From Oligoflexus tunisiensis (GTDB lineage Bacteria; Bdellovibrionota_B; Oligoflexia; Oligoflexales; Oligoflexaceae), in contig NZ_BDFO01000001.1 in NCBI RefSeq assembly GCF_001748245.1, positions 4,479,471-4,543,470 on the forward strand: DNA of 64,000 bases, read 5' to 3'. The position numbers and the translations under genes are program-made. Shown here piece after piece: positions 50,562 through 58,777 of the stretch (position 1 is its first letter; each line of letters starts with the position of its first letter). Under the pieces are notes generated by a model. That model did not search any database and was not told where the DNA came from. It saw only the letters and a list, made by a program, of their open reading frames with translations.

Positions 50562-51488
50562 TTATTTGAAGGTGGATTCAAAAATCTTGTCGGCGTTGGA
50601 CGTCACAAAACCTTGATAGTAGGATTGCCATTGGCCGTCGTGTTGCTTGCCAGGCAAGGGATAACGGTAGGCGAATTCAACGAAACCGTAGGGCACCTTT
50701 TCCACGCCCTCCTGGAATTCGTAATCCCTGTCCACAGCCATGGTGGAAATCTGTTCCAAGCGAAGATCCGGTGTGCCCTTGACTATGCCACCGGAATGGT
50801 TCATCGGCACCTTCAAATCCTTCTCCAGGAAGCTGGCGACTTCCCTGATGTCCTTGAAGCCTTGGAGGAGGTGCACGCTCACGGTGAAGTGATTGATCTG
50901 ATGGCCATAGAGCATGGTCCACGACGCGTATTCGCTTTCCTTCTTCAGCACTTCATAGTCGTGCAGGCTCGGACGGCTCCAGGAGGGGAACGTCGTGAGC
51001 AACGCCACGCATTCGCGTATCAGCTGATCCGCTGCCTCCTGGCTGCCGCCTTTCACTTGATCGCGCAGCTGTTGGATGCGACGCAAAGGCGAAGCGGTGA
51101 CCTGCGAGGTCAGACGCCGGATGACTTCCTGAAATTCCGACGAGAATTTCGTAGGTATCAATTCCGAAACGAAAATCTTGGGCGAGGCATCCCGGGTATG
51201 GCCTTGCACATCCGGTGGGCAGAGCCAGAAGGCTTTCAATTGCTTGGCCTCGAAGAAATAATCATCCTTGCGGGAGTAACCGAGCGCTTCAAAAACGCCT
51301 TGCAGTATGTGGGCGCCGGTGAATTCACCGGGCAGCGTGCGATAAGCGACATGATCTTCGGTCCAGTCCTCGCCGCGCGCCTCGAAAGCCTGAATCAGCC
51401 TCGGCACATCCGGTACCAGCTCGCTATAATGAGCCCAGAGTCCTTTGAAGACCTCGCGCCGACAATGATGAATCAGTTCCAACCGCAT
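50562..51488 (-). CDS. DUF1338 protein, 2-oxoadipate dioxygenase/decarboxylase-like
   Basis: A 308-residue protein of the DUF1338 family. It shows a vicinal-oxygen-chelate type iron enzyme pattern: DHVAYRTLPGEF (His), YGHQINHFTVSV (His) and GFVEFAYRYPLPGK (Glu). The best studied member, HglS/YdcJ, converts 2-oxoadipate to D-2-hydroxyglutarate in lysine breakdown; the short form seen here is closer to plant FLO7-type sizes. The actual substrate is not certain. GAAGGAGA lies right before the ATG. No other lysine-catabolism gene is visible. Confidence 0.78.
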   Translation of the reverse strand: MRLELIHHCRREVFKGLWAHYSELVPDVPRLIQAFEARGEDWTEDHVAYRTLPGEFTGAHILQGVFEALGYSRKDDYFFEAKQLKAFWLCPPDVQGHTRDASPKIFVSELIPTKFSSEFQEVIRRLTSQVTASPLRRIQQLRDQVKGGSQEAADQLIRECVALLTTFPSWSRPSLHDYEVLKKESEYASWTMLYGHQINHFTVSVHLLQGFKDIREVASFLEKDLKVPMNHSGGIVKGTPDLRLEQISTMAVDRDYEFQEGVEKVPYGFVEFAYRYPLPGKQHDGQWQSYYQGFVTSNADKIFESTFK

Positions 51489-51581
51489 TCTCCTTCAGGT
51501 TATCATGCAGCGATCACCATAGCATGGACCGCTGACCCATGTTAAGATACAAGCCATAGATCGGGGAGAGACCCAGACCCT

Positions 51582-52475
51582 ATGACCTACCAAAGTTTGA
51601 AAGAAACCACCTACGCAGCAGGCGGCCCCACCCGGGTGCTTTTGATATCACCGCATGGTGCAGACGCCAAGGACTTCCTGGATGCATTCCCGGCGATAGA
51701 ATCGGATGCGCTTTTACAAGCAGTCTGGCCGTTATTTGAAACATATTTGGCGATTGAACGCGATGTGGGGGCTGATGAACTGGCCCATGCCATAGCCCAC
51801 AACCTGGCGCGACGCTATGATATCCCGTGCCAGGTCATTTGTGTGAACTACCCGCGCGCCATCATTGACGGGGGTCGCCTTATGGACCACTGTCTGCGCG
51901 CCTGCCTGCCGACGGCCCTCTTTGTTGAACTCAAAGAGCGGTTTCTGGAGCTGCACCAGCAGACCTTGCGCCGGGTGGACGAACTCTACGCCAGCATTCG
52001 CTCCGGCGCGGCTCGTTATCTTATCGATGTGCATACGATGGCCAGCTTTTGTCCGATCGATGGCAACGGCACACGCTATATCCTGCCCGTTTCCTTTCAC
52101 CGCCTGGAGGATTATGTCAACCAGTTCGTGGAAGCCCGGGATCACAAATACCGCCGGAGCATCGATCTGATCACCGGCGATGATCATGGGCAGCGCTGGG
52201 CGGATCCGCGGCTGGTGGCGGAAGTGCAGCGGGCCTTGCAGGCGGAAGGTTATCCGGTCGTTGAAAATTTTCCTTACTGTGCCTCGGCCGCGTTTCTGAG
52301 TGGCCAGCATGTTCGCAGCGTGCCCTCGATTTCCCTGGATGTGCCGAAGCATCTTTTGTCCAGTTGGGCCGAAGATTTCACGGATTATCAGCTGGATGAC
52401 GTCCCCCTCTCCCCGGAGAGGATTGAACGGCTGGCGCGCTGTCTGGCGGGTGCGATTCACGCGGCTATGAGCTGA
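51582..52475 (+). CDS. N-formylglutamate amidohydrolase family protein
   Basis: A 297-residue protein of the N-formylglutamate amidohydrolase/peptidase family. Metal-site and substrate motifs are LLISPHGADAKDF, RDVGADELAHAIA, NYPRAIIDGGRLMD and YLIDVHTMASF (Asp-x-His). True FGases hydrolyse N-formylglutamate in histidine degradation. No hut genes are nearby, so another N-acyl or amide substrate is possible. The ATG at 51582 has GGGGAGAG about 13 bases upstream, rather far. It is divergent from the DUF1338 gene. Confidence 0.75.
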   Translation: MTYQSLKETTYAAGGPTRVLLISPHGADAKDFLDAFPAIESDALLQAVWPLFETYLAIERDVGADELAHAIAHNLARRYDIPCQVICVNYPRAIIDGGRLMDHCLRACLPTALFVELKERFLELHQQTLRRVDELYASIRSGAARYLIDVHTMASFCPIDGNGTRYILPVSFHRLEDYVNQFVEARDHKYRRSIDLITGDDHGQRWADPRLVAEVQRALQAEGYPVVENFPYCASAAFLSGQHVRSVPSISLDVPKHLLSSWAEDFTDYQLDDVPLSPERIERLARCLAGAIHAAMS

Positions 52476-52487
52476 CGCCGGGTGTCC

Positions 52488-52522
52488 AAAAAAAACCGAA
52501 GGGACTGACTTACGTCAGCCCC
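52488..52522 (-). terminator. Rho-independent terminator, minus strand
   Basis: On the minus strand a stem GGGGCTGAC with GTCAGTCCC (loop GTAA) is followed after five bases by eight T. It would end the small gene at 52577-52735. On the plus strand it also follows the amidohydrolase gene, but no T-run lies on that side. Confidence 0.75.
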
Positions 52523-52576
52523 CTCCACCATGCAAGCTTAGGCCTTCCCAGGATTGGGAAAAAAAAGAGTCTGGGA

Positions 52577-52735
52577 TCATACCATGGCATCGGCTTCCGC
52601 ATGCGCGGGGCCGTTGTCATCCACTTCCACATTGTCATCAGCTGCCTTCACACCGGAGCGCAACGGGTCCTGATCCTGCGGGATAAACCCGGGACCATGT
52701 TCCGGCAACCCTACGATATAACGTCCAAAGCGCAT
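52577..52735 (-). CDS. Small acidic protein of 52 residues, unknown
   Basis: A short frame with ATG at 52735, preceded by GGGAG at good spacing, and followed by a T-rich stretch and a terminator. The protein starts MRFGRYIVGLPEHGPGFI and is acidic in its second half (ADDNVEVDDN, HAEADA). It has no signal peptide and no hydrophobic helix. It is outside all other genes and the codon use is normal for the window. I do not recognise a family. A structured leader or antisense RNA instead of a gene is possible but less likely given the ribosome site. Confidence 0.55.
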   Translation of the reverse strand: MRFGRYIVGLPEHGPGFIPQDQDPLRSGVKAADDNVEVDDNGPAHAEADAMV

Positions 52736-52916
52736 CCTAGCTCCCGACAATTCTTCGTGTGTGCAGCAAAACTTATAATTCTTTATCGGAAGAACGAAGT
52801 ATCAATTGATCAGAATTTATAAAGCACGGATATTACAGGGACAACATGCCATACAATTCGGTAAGGTTAGGGGTTATCGTGTGCAGAATCCGGGGCAGTC
52901 TGCCTCGCCAGTTTGC

Positions 52917-52945
52917 AAAAAAAAATGGGGCCCCATAGGGCCCCA
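52917..52945 (-). terminator. Rho-independent terminator of the pseudo-receiver/TPR gene
   Basis: On the minus strand a perfect 8-pair stem (TGGGGCCC with GGGCCCCA, loop TATG) is followed by nine T. It lies 48 bases after the stop of the gene at 52993. Confidence 0.93.
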
Positions 52946-52959
52946 AGGTTTTGGAAATA

Positions 52960-52983
52960 CCTCCTTGAAACCACTCAAGGAGG
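52960..52983 (-). promoter_or_regulatory. Second hairpin just after the stop of the same gene
   Basis: CCTCCTTGA pairs perfectly with TCAAGGAGG around a 6-base loop, between the stop at 52993 and the terminator. It has no T-run. A 3'-end stabilising hairpin is the simplest role. Confidence 0.5.
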
Positions 52984-52992
52984 AGTTCGATT

Positions 52993-54159
52993 TTAAGCTC
53001 CCATAGGTTCCAGACGGGCCAGCGCCTGCTGGGCCTTCACAAAGTCCGGCTTCCGGGCCAGAGCCATCTGGAAATACTGCGCCGCCTGGCCTGATTCCCG
53101 CCGCTTGGCATGCGCCAGCCCCAGGTTATAGTAGATGGCATGGGCGAATTCGCTGTCATGCACCTCACCCAGGCACTGTTCATACATGCGAATCGCGCCG
53201 TCGAGATCCTTTTCCTTGGACAAACGCACGCCTTCATTGTTGAGAAATTGGACAAGTTCCGCATCGCTGTGGCTCTTGCGCAGATGGCGGCAGGCATCCA
53301 GCACGCGACCTTCCGCCATGGCAACCTTGGCGAGCACATCCGCAGCCATACGATCCTTTTCATCCAGCTGCTTCAGGTGCAGCATGGTGAGCCGGGCCTT
53401 GTCATAGTTTCCGGTTTCATAGCTGGCTTGGCCGGAATCCGCAAGCAACTGCAGATTCAAAGGATTACGCGGCAAAAGCTCGTCGAGCATCGCGGCCGCT
53501 TCCTGAAAATTCCGATCATACATGTGAGCGACCGCCATGCGGTGCGTGGCCGGCAGGAAGCCGGGATTGACTTTGAGCGCCGCAGTAAAGAACTTGCGGG
53601 CCTCGTTGGTCTTTTTCTCTTTCAGCGCAATCTCGCCCAGCAGCGTGAGGATCCGCTCCTGATAGCCATGGGTGCGGAAGAGACTCAAACAAAGCTCCCG
53701 GGCCATGGTTAAAAGCCCGGAATAATAGGCCCCGCGCGCACTGCGCATGGTTAATTCGAAGTTACTGAGATCCGCTTCGGCCCGCAGAAGAGCCTCCAGC
53801 CGCCCGGCGATACGATCAGCCGTGAAAGGTTTGGGCAGCACATAACGAAGATCAAATTCCTCAAAGAGTGGCCGCATGGCTTCGGTGACGGAATCCACCA
53901 GAAGCAGATAATTTTCCATCCCGTAGTGGCCGCTCGCGCGGATCCTCTGCATAAGGCTCAAGCCTGTCAACCCTTGCGTTTCATGTCTTAGAATGAAGAG
54001 CTGAAAGGTTTCCTGTGGCTCCAGTCGCAGGACCTCGCGAGGATCCAGCATCACCTTGATCTGCTCGATACCGAAGGATCGCAGAATATGAAAGAGGATA
54101 TCACCTTCCTCCTTCGTACTCGCAACGACGGCCACCCTTTTATCCTTGTAATGTTGCAT
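52993..54159 (-). CDS. Receiver-like domain lacking the phospho-acceptor Asp, fused to TPR repeats
   Basis: A 388-residue cytoplasmic protein. Residues about 5-125 resemble a receiver domain (RVAVVASTKEEGDILFHIL...KPFTADRIAGRLEALL), with the conserved Lys present. The strand that should end in Asp reads LFILRHETQG, so the phospho-acceptor and the acidic pocket are missing. About 250 residues of tetratricopeptide repeats follow (NPGFLPATHRMAVAHMYDRN; FAHAIYYNLGLAHAKRR). It is probably a protein-interaction scaffold that no longer needs phosphorylation. AAGGAG lies in front of ATG 54159. Confidence 0.82.
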   Translation of the reverse strand: MQHYKDKRVAVVASTKEEGDILFHILRSFGIEQIKVMLDPREVLRLEPQETFQLFILRHETQGLTGLSLMQRIRASGHYGMENYLLLVDSVTEAMRPLFEEFDLRYVLPKPFTADRIAGRLEALLRAEADLSNFELTMRSARGAYYSGLLTMARELCLSLFRTHGYQERILTLLGEIALKEKKTNEARKFFTAALKVNPGFLPATHRMAVAHMYDRNFQEAAAMLDELLPRNPLNLQLLADSGQASYETGNYDKARLTMLHLKQLDEKDRMAADVLAKVAMAEGRVLDACRHLRKSHSDAELVQFLNNEGVRLSKEKDLDGAIRMYEQCLGEVHDSEFAHAIYYNLGLAHAKRRESGQAAQYFQMALARKPDFVKAQQALARLEPMGA

Positions 54160-54567
54160 GCCCAGACTCCTTCCCCAAAATAAGAGACTACCGCTAAATA
54201 CGTCTCTCTCTAGCTCTGAACCAGGGCTGATCACAGGAACGCAGGTTGAGGGAACTCTAGTGCTATGACTCTTATCGCGCAGAAGAGGGAGGCGCTTGAG
54301 ATCCGCGAAGCGAGCGAAAAAAAACCTGTCATACCCGGCACTGAGCGCGAGGTTTTGTGATCGTTTTTCCAGGTAAGATTACGCCAGAAGAAATTCCCCT
54401 GCCCCTTTCTGCCGTGACGTAAGAATTGGCCTGCGTGCAAACTTTATTTTCAAAAGTTCTGCACACAAATTTGCTATTCGTTACCGTCGGGTAAGATAAC
54501 TTTCCGTTCAAGATTTTGTCACGAAATGCCGATAATGGTTCGATTCGCCATTCTTGGGGGGACAAAA
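54160..54567. other. Divergent intergenic region
   Basis: A 408-base gap between the divergent pseudo-receiver/TPR gene and the exported protein gene at 54568. It probably holds both promoters. It contains two short matching strings (GGTAAGAT near 54371 and 54491), which may be chance. I found no hairpin, small gene or RNA that I can support. Confidence 0.55.
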
Positions 54568-55368
54568 ATGCGACGGAAATTCATGAATATCATGGGAATT
54601 TTTTTCAGCACAGCCCTACTCTTTTCGGCAAAAGTGCAGGCTGAGGATGGAACCCTGGAGGAAAAATTCCGTCCGCAGTTTGACTCGAGTGACAACGCCG
54701 AAGCCGATATCGAGCTGACGAGCGAAAACGTCCTTCAGAATGGCAAACTGGTGGCCTCCCGGTCGCGGGATGGTGACAATGCAGTGGATCGCGCCTTTGG
54801 CAAGATGAACAAGCGTCGCGCCAAATCCCAGCGTTATAAGTACTGGTATCTTTTGCCCTTTGGAATCCCCCAGTTTACCGAAGGCTATCGCGGTTTCGGT
54901 TCCGCCTTTGCCATCGGCCAGGTGGGTTCGCTCGCTCTCTATTACGATCGCATGAAAAAGGTCGATTCCGGCAACGCTGCGGCCACTGATGCCACACGGA
55001 ATGTGACACCGCAGCAGGCGGCTCAGAATCCTTTCATCGTAAATTTTTTGAATGCCAATGAAAAAGCGGTGGAGGATGCTCAGAAGGAGCAGCGCTATTT
55101 CCTTTACGCCTTTATTGGGCTCTACGGCCTCAGCGTCTATGAAGCTCTCTATGACCCTCTCGATATGCGGAAGCTCGATGCCCTGCGTAAGAAGCGCCGC
55201 GACCGCGATCGTGACGGCGACCGTGGGGAAGATGACCGTCGCTTCGATGATGACGATGACGACGAGGCCTTGAACGATCGCCGCGGCCGCTCGCGCTTTG
55301 GCTTTATGGTTCTTCCGACCGAACAGACCTATGAAGTCGCCATGAGCTGGCACATGACCATACCCTGA
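54568..55368 (+). CDS. Exported protein with two membrane segments, unknown
   Basis: A 266-residue protein with a signal peptide (IFFSTALLFSAKVQAED). Middle blocks YWYLLPFGIPQFTEGYRGFG and FAIGQVGSLALYYD, then YFLYAFIGLYGLSVYEALYD, look like hydrophobic pairs found in DUF5683-like proteins of this bacterial group. Residues about 225-250 are an extreme run of Arg and Asp (DRDRDGDRGEDDRRFDDDDD). The chain ends in FGFMVLPTEQTYEVAMSWHM, perhaps a beta strand. Function is unknown. GGGGGG lies in front of the ATG at 54568. Confidence 0.6.
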   Translation: MRRKFMNIMGIFFSTALLFSAKVQAEDGTLEEKFRPQFDSSDNAEADIELTSENVLQNGKLVASRSRDGDNAVDRAFGKMNKRRAKSQRYKYWYLLPFGIPQFTEGYRGFGSAFAIGQVGSLALYYDRMKKVDSGNAAATDATRNVTPQQAAQNPFIVNFLNANEKAVEDAQKEQRYFLYAFIGLYGLSVYEALYDPLDMRKLDALRKKRRDRDRDGDRGEDDRRFDDDDDDEALNDRRGRSRFGFMVLPTEQTYEVAMSWHMTIP

Positions 55369-55408
55369 TCCGGCATCGATCCCTGAGGGCGTCTGACGCG
55401 CCCTGGTC

Positions 55409-56050
55409 TTAATCCCGCGCGATCCATTGATCCGACAGCAGCAGATCCTTCAGATGCGGGTAGGCGGCCTGAAGATTTTTGATGATGAAAGCGTGCGGCA
55501 CATCCTCGAACTGGCCATAATCCTTCAGATACTGCATGAACTGTCGTCCGGCTGTATCATAAGCCTGAAAGATGGAATCGTCGCGGCCGTTAAACTCCAG
55601 GACATCCACCTGCATCTTGTGGCAGAGAGCCGCGTTAAATGCCGGCGTGGCCTTGACCCACTTCCCTTCCAAATACAATTCAATATAACCATGCATCGCA
55701 AAAACCTGGGACCGGAGCTTCTCCACAAAACGGGGCTCTGAGATGTGGTTGATGACATCAGCAAGCCCGAGGCGGCTCGGGATACCCACAGCGCGAGCGG
55801 CGGCACCCAGCAGCACAGCCTTGGGAATGCAGTAGCTGATGCCTGAGGCGATCACATGGCTCGCGCGAAAGGTTTTGGGATCCGGGGTGAAGGAATAGGG
55901 ATCATAGCGAAAATCGTCGCGGGTCCTGAGATACAAGGCCTGGGCCATGGCCACCGGATCGTCCAGGCCCGCCGTGGCGTCCCGGGCAAAGGTCTGCACC
56001 AGAGGGTGTTCGAAATCAAAGAATTCGGTCGGTCGAAGATATTGATCCAT
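55409..56050 (-). CDS. Transglutaminase-like cysteine protease family protein
   Basis: A 213-residue protein of the bacterial transglutaminase-like superfamily. The catalytic Cys lies in SGISYCIPKAVLLG and the His in AMHGYIELYLEGKW. The third position reads KATPAFN, as in a large subgroup of these proteins where the Asp is shifted or replaced. They usually act as peptidases or peptide-bond modifiers. There is no signal peptide. The ATG at 56050 has only a weak ribosome site, so the start is the least certain point. Confidence 0.78.
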   Translation of the reverse strand: MDQYLRPTEFFDFEHPLVQTFARDATAGLDDPVAMAQALYLRTRDDFRYDPYSFTPDPKTFRASHVIASGISYCIPKAVLLGAAARAVGIPSRLGLADVINHISEPRFVEKLRSQVFAMHGYIELYLEGKWVKATPAFNAALCHKMQVDVLEFNGRDDSIFQAYDTAGRQFMQYLKDYGQFEDVPHAFIIKNLQAAYPHLKDLLLSDQWIARD

Positions 56051-56204
56051 AAGTGAAGTCCATTGCCTTTTTATATGGTCCGATTTTTCCTGAACGTAGC
56101 ACACATAGCCCGCCTCGCGAAATTAGTTAGGATAATGAATTCCATCGGCAGCGCTATTGCATGCAGTACGCCATCCCGCTTCACATTTCCCCTTGAAAGC
56201 AAGA

Positions 56205-56233
56205 AACCCGACTCTCCGCGCGGAGGTCGGGTT
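56205..56233 (-). terminator. Stem-loop after cytochrome gene
   Basis: AACCCGAC pairs with GTCGGGTT and, inside it, CTCC with GGAG around GCGC, with one bulged base. On the minus strand it is followed by TTTCTT. It lies 24 bases after the stop of the cytochrome gene. Confidence 0.75.
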
Positions 56234-56256
56234 CACCATTTCAAAGTTGGTTGATA

Positions 56257-56613
56257 CTACTTTAACGCCGCTTCCAGAGCCTGGACATCCGTTCCAGTTG
56301 GAAATGGCGTGACAGTGGAATGAAAGGTAATGGTGGCCGACGCCGTAATACGGGCGGCAGTGGCGCCTTTCTTGGCCGACGAGGCGATCGCCCCATGGCA
56401 GGCAGCGCACTTGGCAGCATAAACAGTTTCGCCCTGGGCTTTCAGAGCCGTGGCATCGCCGGTTCCGGTTCCGGTGGCGGGTGTTCCCGTTCCTGTTGCG
56501 GGAGTCGCCGCGCCCGTAGCCATGCTTTTCTTATAGCTGGTCGCAACGGGTTCTGAATCACCGCATGCCGTCATGAGGACGAGAGTCATCGCTATCAATC
56601 CAACCTTGATCAT
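56257..56613 (-). CDS. Small c-type cytochrome lipoprotein
   Basis: A 118-residue lipoprotein. The lipobox is VLMTACG (Cys17). A Gly/Thr/Ala-rich spacer with a short repeat (ATGTGTPATGTGTG) is followed by a heme c site, Cys69, Cys72, His73 (AAKCAACHG). After the site there is no Met at all, so the usual distal ligand is missing; a His in ITFHST is a candidate sixth ligand. Such lipid-anchored cytochromes carry electrons in the periplasm. Its partner is not evident from the neighbours. Confidence 0.82.
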   Translation of the reverse strand: MIKVGLIAMTLVLMTACGDSEPVATSYKKSMATGAATPATGTGTPATGTGTGDATALKAQGETVYAAKCAACHGAIASSAKKGATAARITASATITFHSTVTPFPTGTDVQALEAALK

Positions 56614-56816
56614 CTTATGTACCTTCGCAATAAGGTTCTATGGAAGAAAATCCCCGGTCCCGTCGTCTTAGATCGGCAGGACAGGGTGCTTTCTTTAGAA
56701 AATTTTTTTTTGGATGGAACTTCAGAGGGTTGGGTGCAGAAAATCCAGCCCTGACGCAGGGTTCGGGGCTGGCGATTCCCGGAAAAGACTGCGGCCCGCG
56801 CAGGGGCCGGGGGGAT

Positions 56817-58379
56817 TTAGACCTTCAGGTAATGATCCGCGACCGGATAGCGCTTCACATAAAGTCCAAAAGCGGCGGCGGCCACGAAGGCAAAACCGGC
56901 GAAGAAGAACATCTGGAAGGCGGTGACGCTGATCCCGCCGGCACTGACCGCCTGGGTCAGACCCTCCGATTTCACCCCTGCGTTCACGAGCAGAACCCAA
57001 AGGCTGCCGATGGTTACGGACAGGCTCCAGAAGCTCATGATCACCCCCTTCATGCGGGTGGGCGCCTGGCTGTAGGCAAACTCCAGACCCGTCGCGGAGA
57101 CAAAGACCTCGGCCAGGGTCAGGATAATATAGGGCAGCACCTGCCACAGGATGGAAAGCTGGGCGCCGCTGTCCAGGGCCAGCTGAAACGCTCCCACCAC
57201 CACCCAGGATACCCCCGAGAGCGCAATACCGAAGGTCATGCGACGCAAGGGTGAAAAGACGATCCCGTGGCGGGCGAGGAAGGGATAGAGCAGAATGTTA
57301 TTGAAGGGGATCAGAAGCACCACGAGCAAAGGGTTGAGCGCCTGCATCTGGGACGCGCTGGTTAACCAGGACCAGCCTGGCAATTCCATCACGCGCGCCT
57401 GCAAAATCCAGGTGGAAGCCTTTTGATCAAAGAGCGACCAGAAGGGTGTCACCAAACCAAAGATCACGAGCACCCGCAGCACCGCCCGCACGCCTTCCAC
57501 GGCCTCAGCCGGATGCAGGGCCCGCGCCTGATCCAACTGGATCCAGGCCCCTATGCCACCAAAAAGCATGAGCACCACCAGGGCGAGACAGATCGCAGCC
57601 ACCACACCGAGGAACGGCCAGCATAGAACGGACACGACCGCCAGCAGCACTCCAATAAATGCCAGTACCGTTCCGGAGCGTGGGCCTTGCGAACGGAAAA
57701 GCGCACTGTACACCACCCGCATAAAGGAATGTGGATCCGAAGGGGCGGGCGGCGTCACGCGATACTGCTTCCGTCCCAGCCAGAACACCAAGGTGGCCAA
57801 AGCCATCAGGAGCCCGGGAACACCAAAGGCCCAGCTCGGACCATAGTGTTGCAGGATCAAAGGAATCAGCAGGGAAGCGAAGAACGAACCGAAGTTGATG
57901 GCCCAGTAAAAGATATCAAAGACGACCCTGGCCTTGGCCTTATTGCTTTGATCAAACTGATCACCGACAAAGGACGAGACGCAGGGTTTGATCCCGCCCG
58001 ATCCCAGCGCAATCAGAAAGAGACCCAGGTAAAAACCCGCTTTCTGACTTTCAAACAGCGCGAGGCAGAGATGGCCCACGCAATAAAGAAGACTCAACCA
58101 AAAAATGGTCCGGTACTTTCCGAGAAAGCGATCCGCCAGCCAACCGCCCAGCAGAGGAAAAAAGTAAACGCCCATCACAAAAATGTGAAAAATTTCCTTG
58201 GCAGCGGCTTCGCGATCCGAGGCTACCACATCCACCAAAAGATGACTCACCAAAAAAGCTGTCAGAATATTACGCATGCCATAGAACGAAAACCGCTCGC
58301 AGGCTTCGTTTCCGATGATGTACGGGATCTGCGGTGGGAACCCACCGTCTTTTTGTTTCGTTGATGCAGCAGCGGACAT
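56817..58379 (-). CDS. POT/PTR2 family proton-dependent peptide transporter
   Basis: A 520-residue inner-membrane protein with about 14 hydrophobic segments. The first helix contains the E-x-x-E-R motif of proton-coupled peptide transporters in GNEACERFSFYGMRNIL, and later blocks LGGWLADRFLGKYRTI, GGIKPCVSSFVGDQF and FDIFYWAINFGSF are family signatures. It imports di- and tripeptides with protons. The secreted S9 peptidase in this window could supply such peptides, which is an inference. Next to it on the far side is a 398-base gap with the promoter. Confidence 0.95.
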   Translation of the reverse strand: MSAAASTKQKDGGFPPQIPYIIGNEACERFSFYGMRNILTAFLVSHLLVDVVASDREAAAKEIFHIFVMGVYFFPLLGGWLADRFLGKYRTIFWLSLLYCVGHLCLALFESQKAGFYLGLFLIALGSGGIKPCVSSFVGDQFDQSNKAKARVVFDIFYWAINFGSFFASLLIPLILQHYGPSWAFGVPGLLMALATLVFWLGRKQYRVTPPAPSDPHSFMRVVYSALFRSQGPRSGTVLAFIGVLLAVVSVLCWPFLGVVAAICLALVVLMLFGGIGAWIQLDQARALHPAEAVEGVRAVLRVLVIFGLVTPFWSLFDQKASTWILQARVMELPGWSWLTSASQMQALNPLLVVLLIPFNNILLYPFLARHGIVFSPLRRMTFGIALSGVSWVVVGAFQLALDSGAQLSILWQVLPYIILTLAEVFVSATGLEFAYSQAPTRMKGVIMSFWSLSVTIGSLWVLLVNAGVKSEGLTQAVSAGGISVTAFQMFFFAGFAFVAAAAFGLYVKRYPVADHYLKV

Positions 58380-58777
58380 GAAAACTCCCGGTTTTATGGA
58401 AAAGTAAAAAGCTTTTTATCTGCCCCACAGTGAAAAAACAACCATTCTGCGTCAAACAAAATTTCCTACCGATTGGAAGGCACGCCCCGCCTGGGAAATC
58501 GACTGAATTATGGCGAGTGCCTGTTCACTCCTGCTCAGGAACATCCACGGAAATCGTGTCAGGATGCGACTTTGCTGCTGACCAGGGGACGCCCTCACCC
58601 GGTCACAACATGCATGAGAGCCGGCAAGAAGGCTCGGCGTAGGGTATACAGGACAGCTGATAAAATCCGAAAACGCGCGAAAGGAAATTGCAAACGCCCA
58701 GGTCTTGAAATAGAACAAATCCAACATTTCTACTAATGGAAACCTGGATCGCAATAAGCCTAACTAAGGGGGATTAT
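58380..58777. other. Divergent intergenic region before the lipase operon
   Basis: A 398-base gap between the transporter and the lipase gene, transcribed in opposite directions. It contains a 12-base palindrome AAAAAGCTTTTT at 58406-58417 close to the transporter start. A few short open frames exist on both strands without convincing ribosome sites. I see no RNA gene. Promoters for both flanking genes are expected here. Confidence 0.55.

Noticed and set aside
58473..58736. 87-codon frame before the lipase gene
   Set aside because: Basic, low-complexity product with no convincing ribosome site; more likely leader or promoter DNA.
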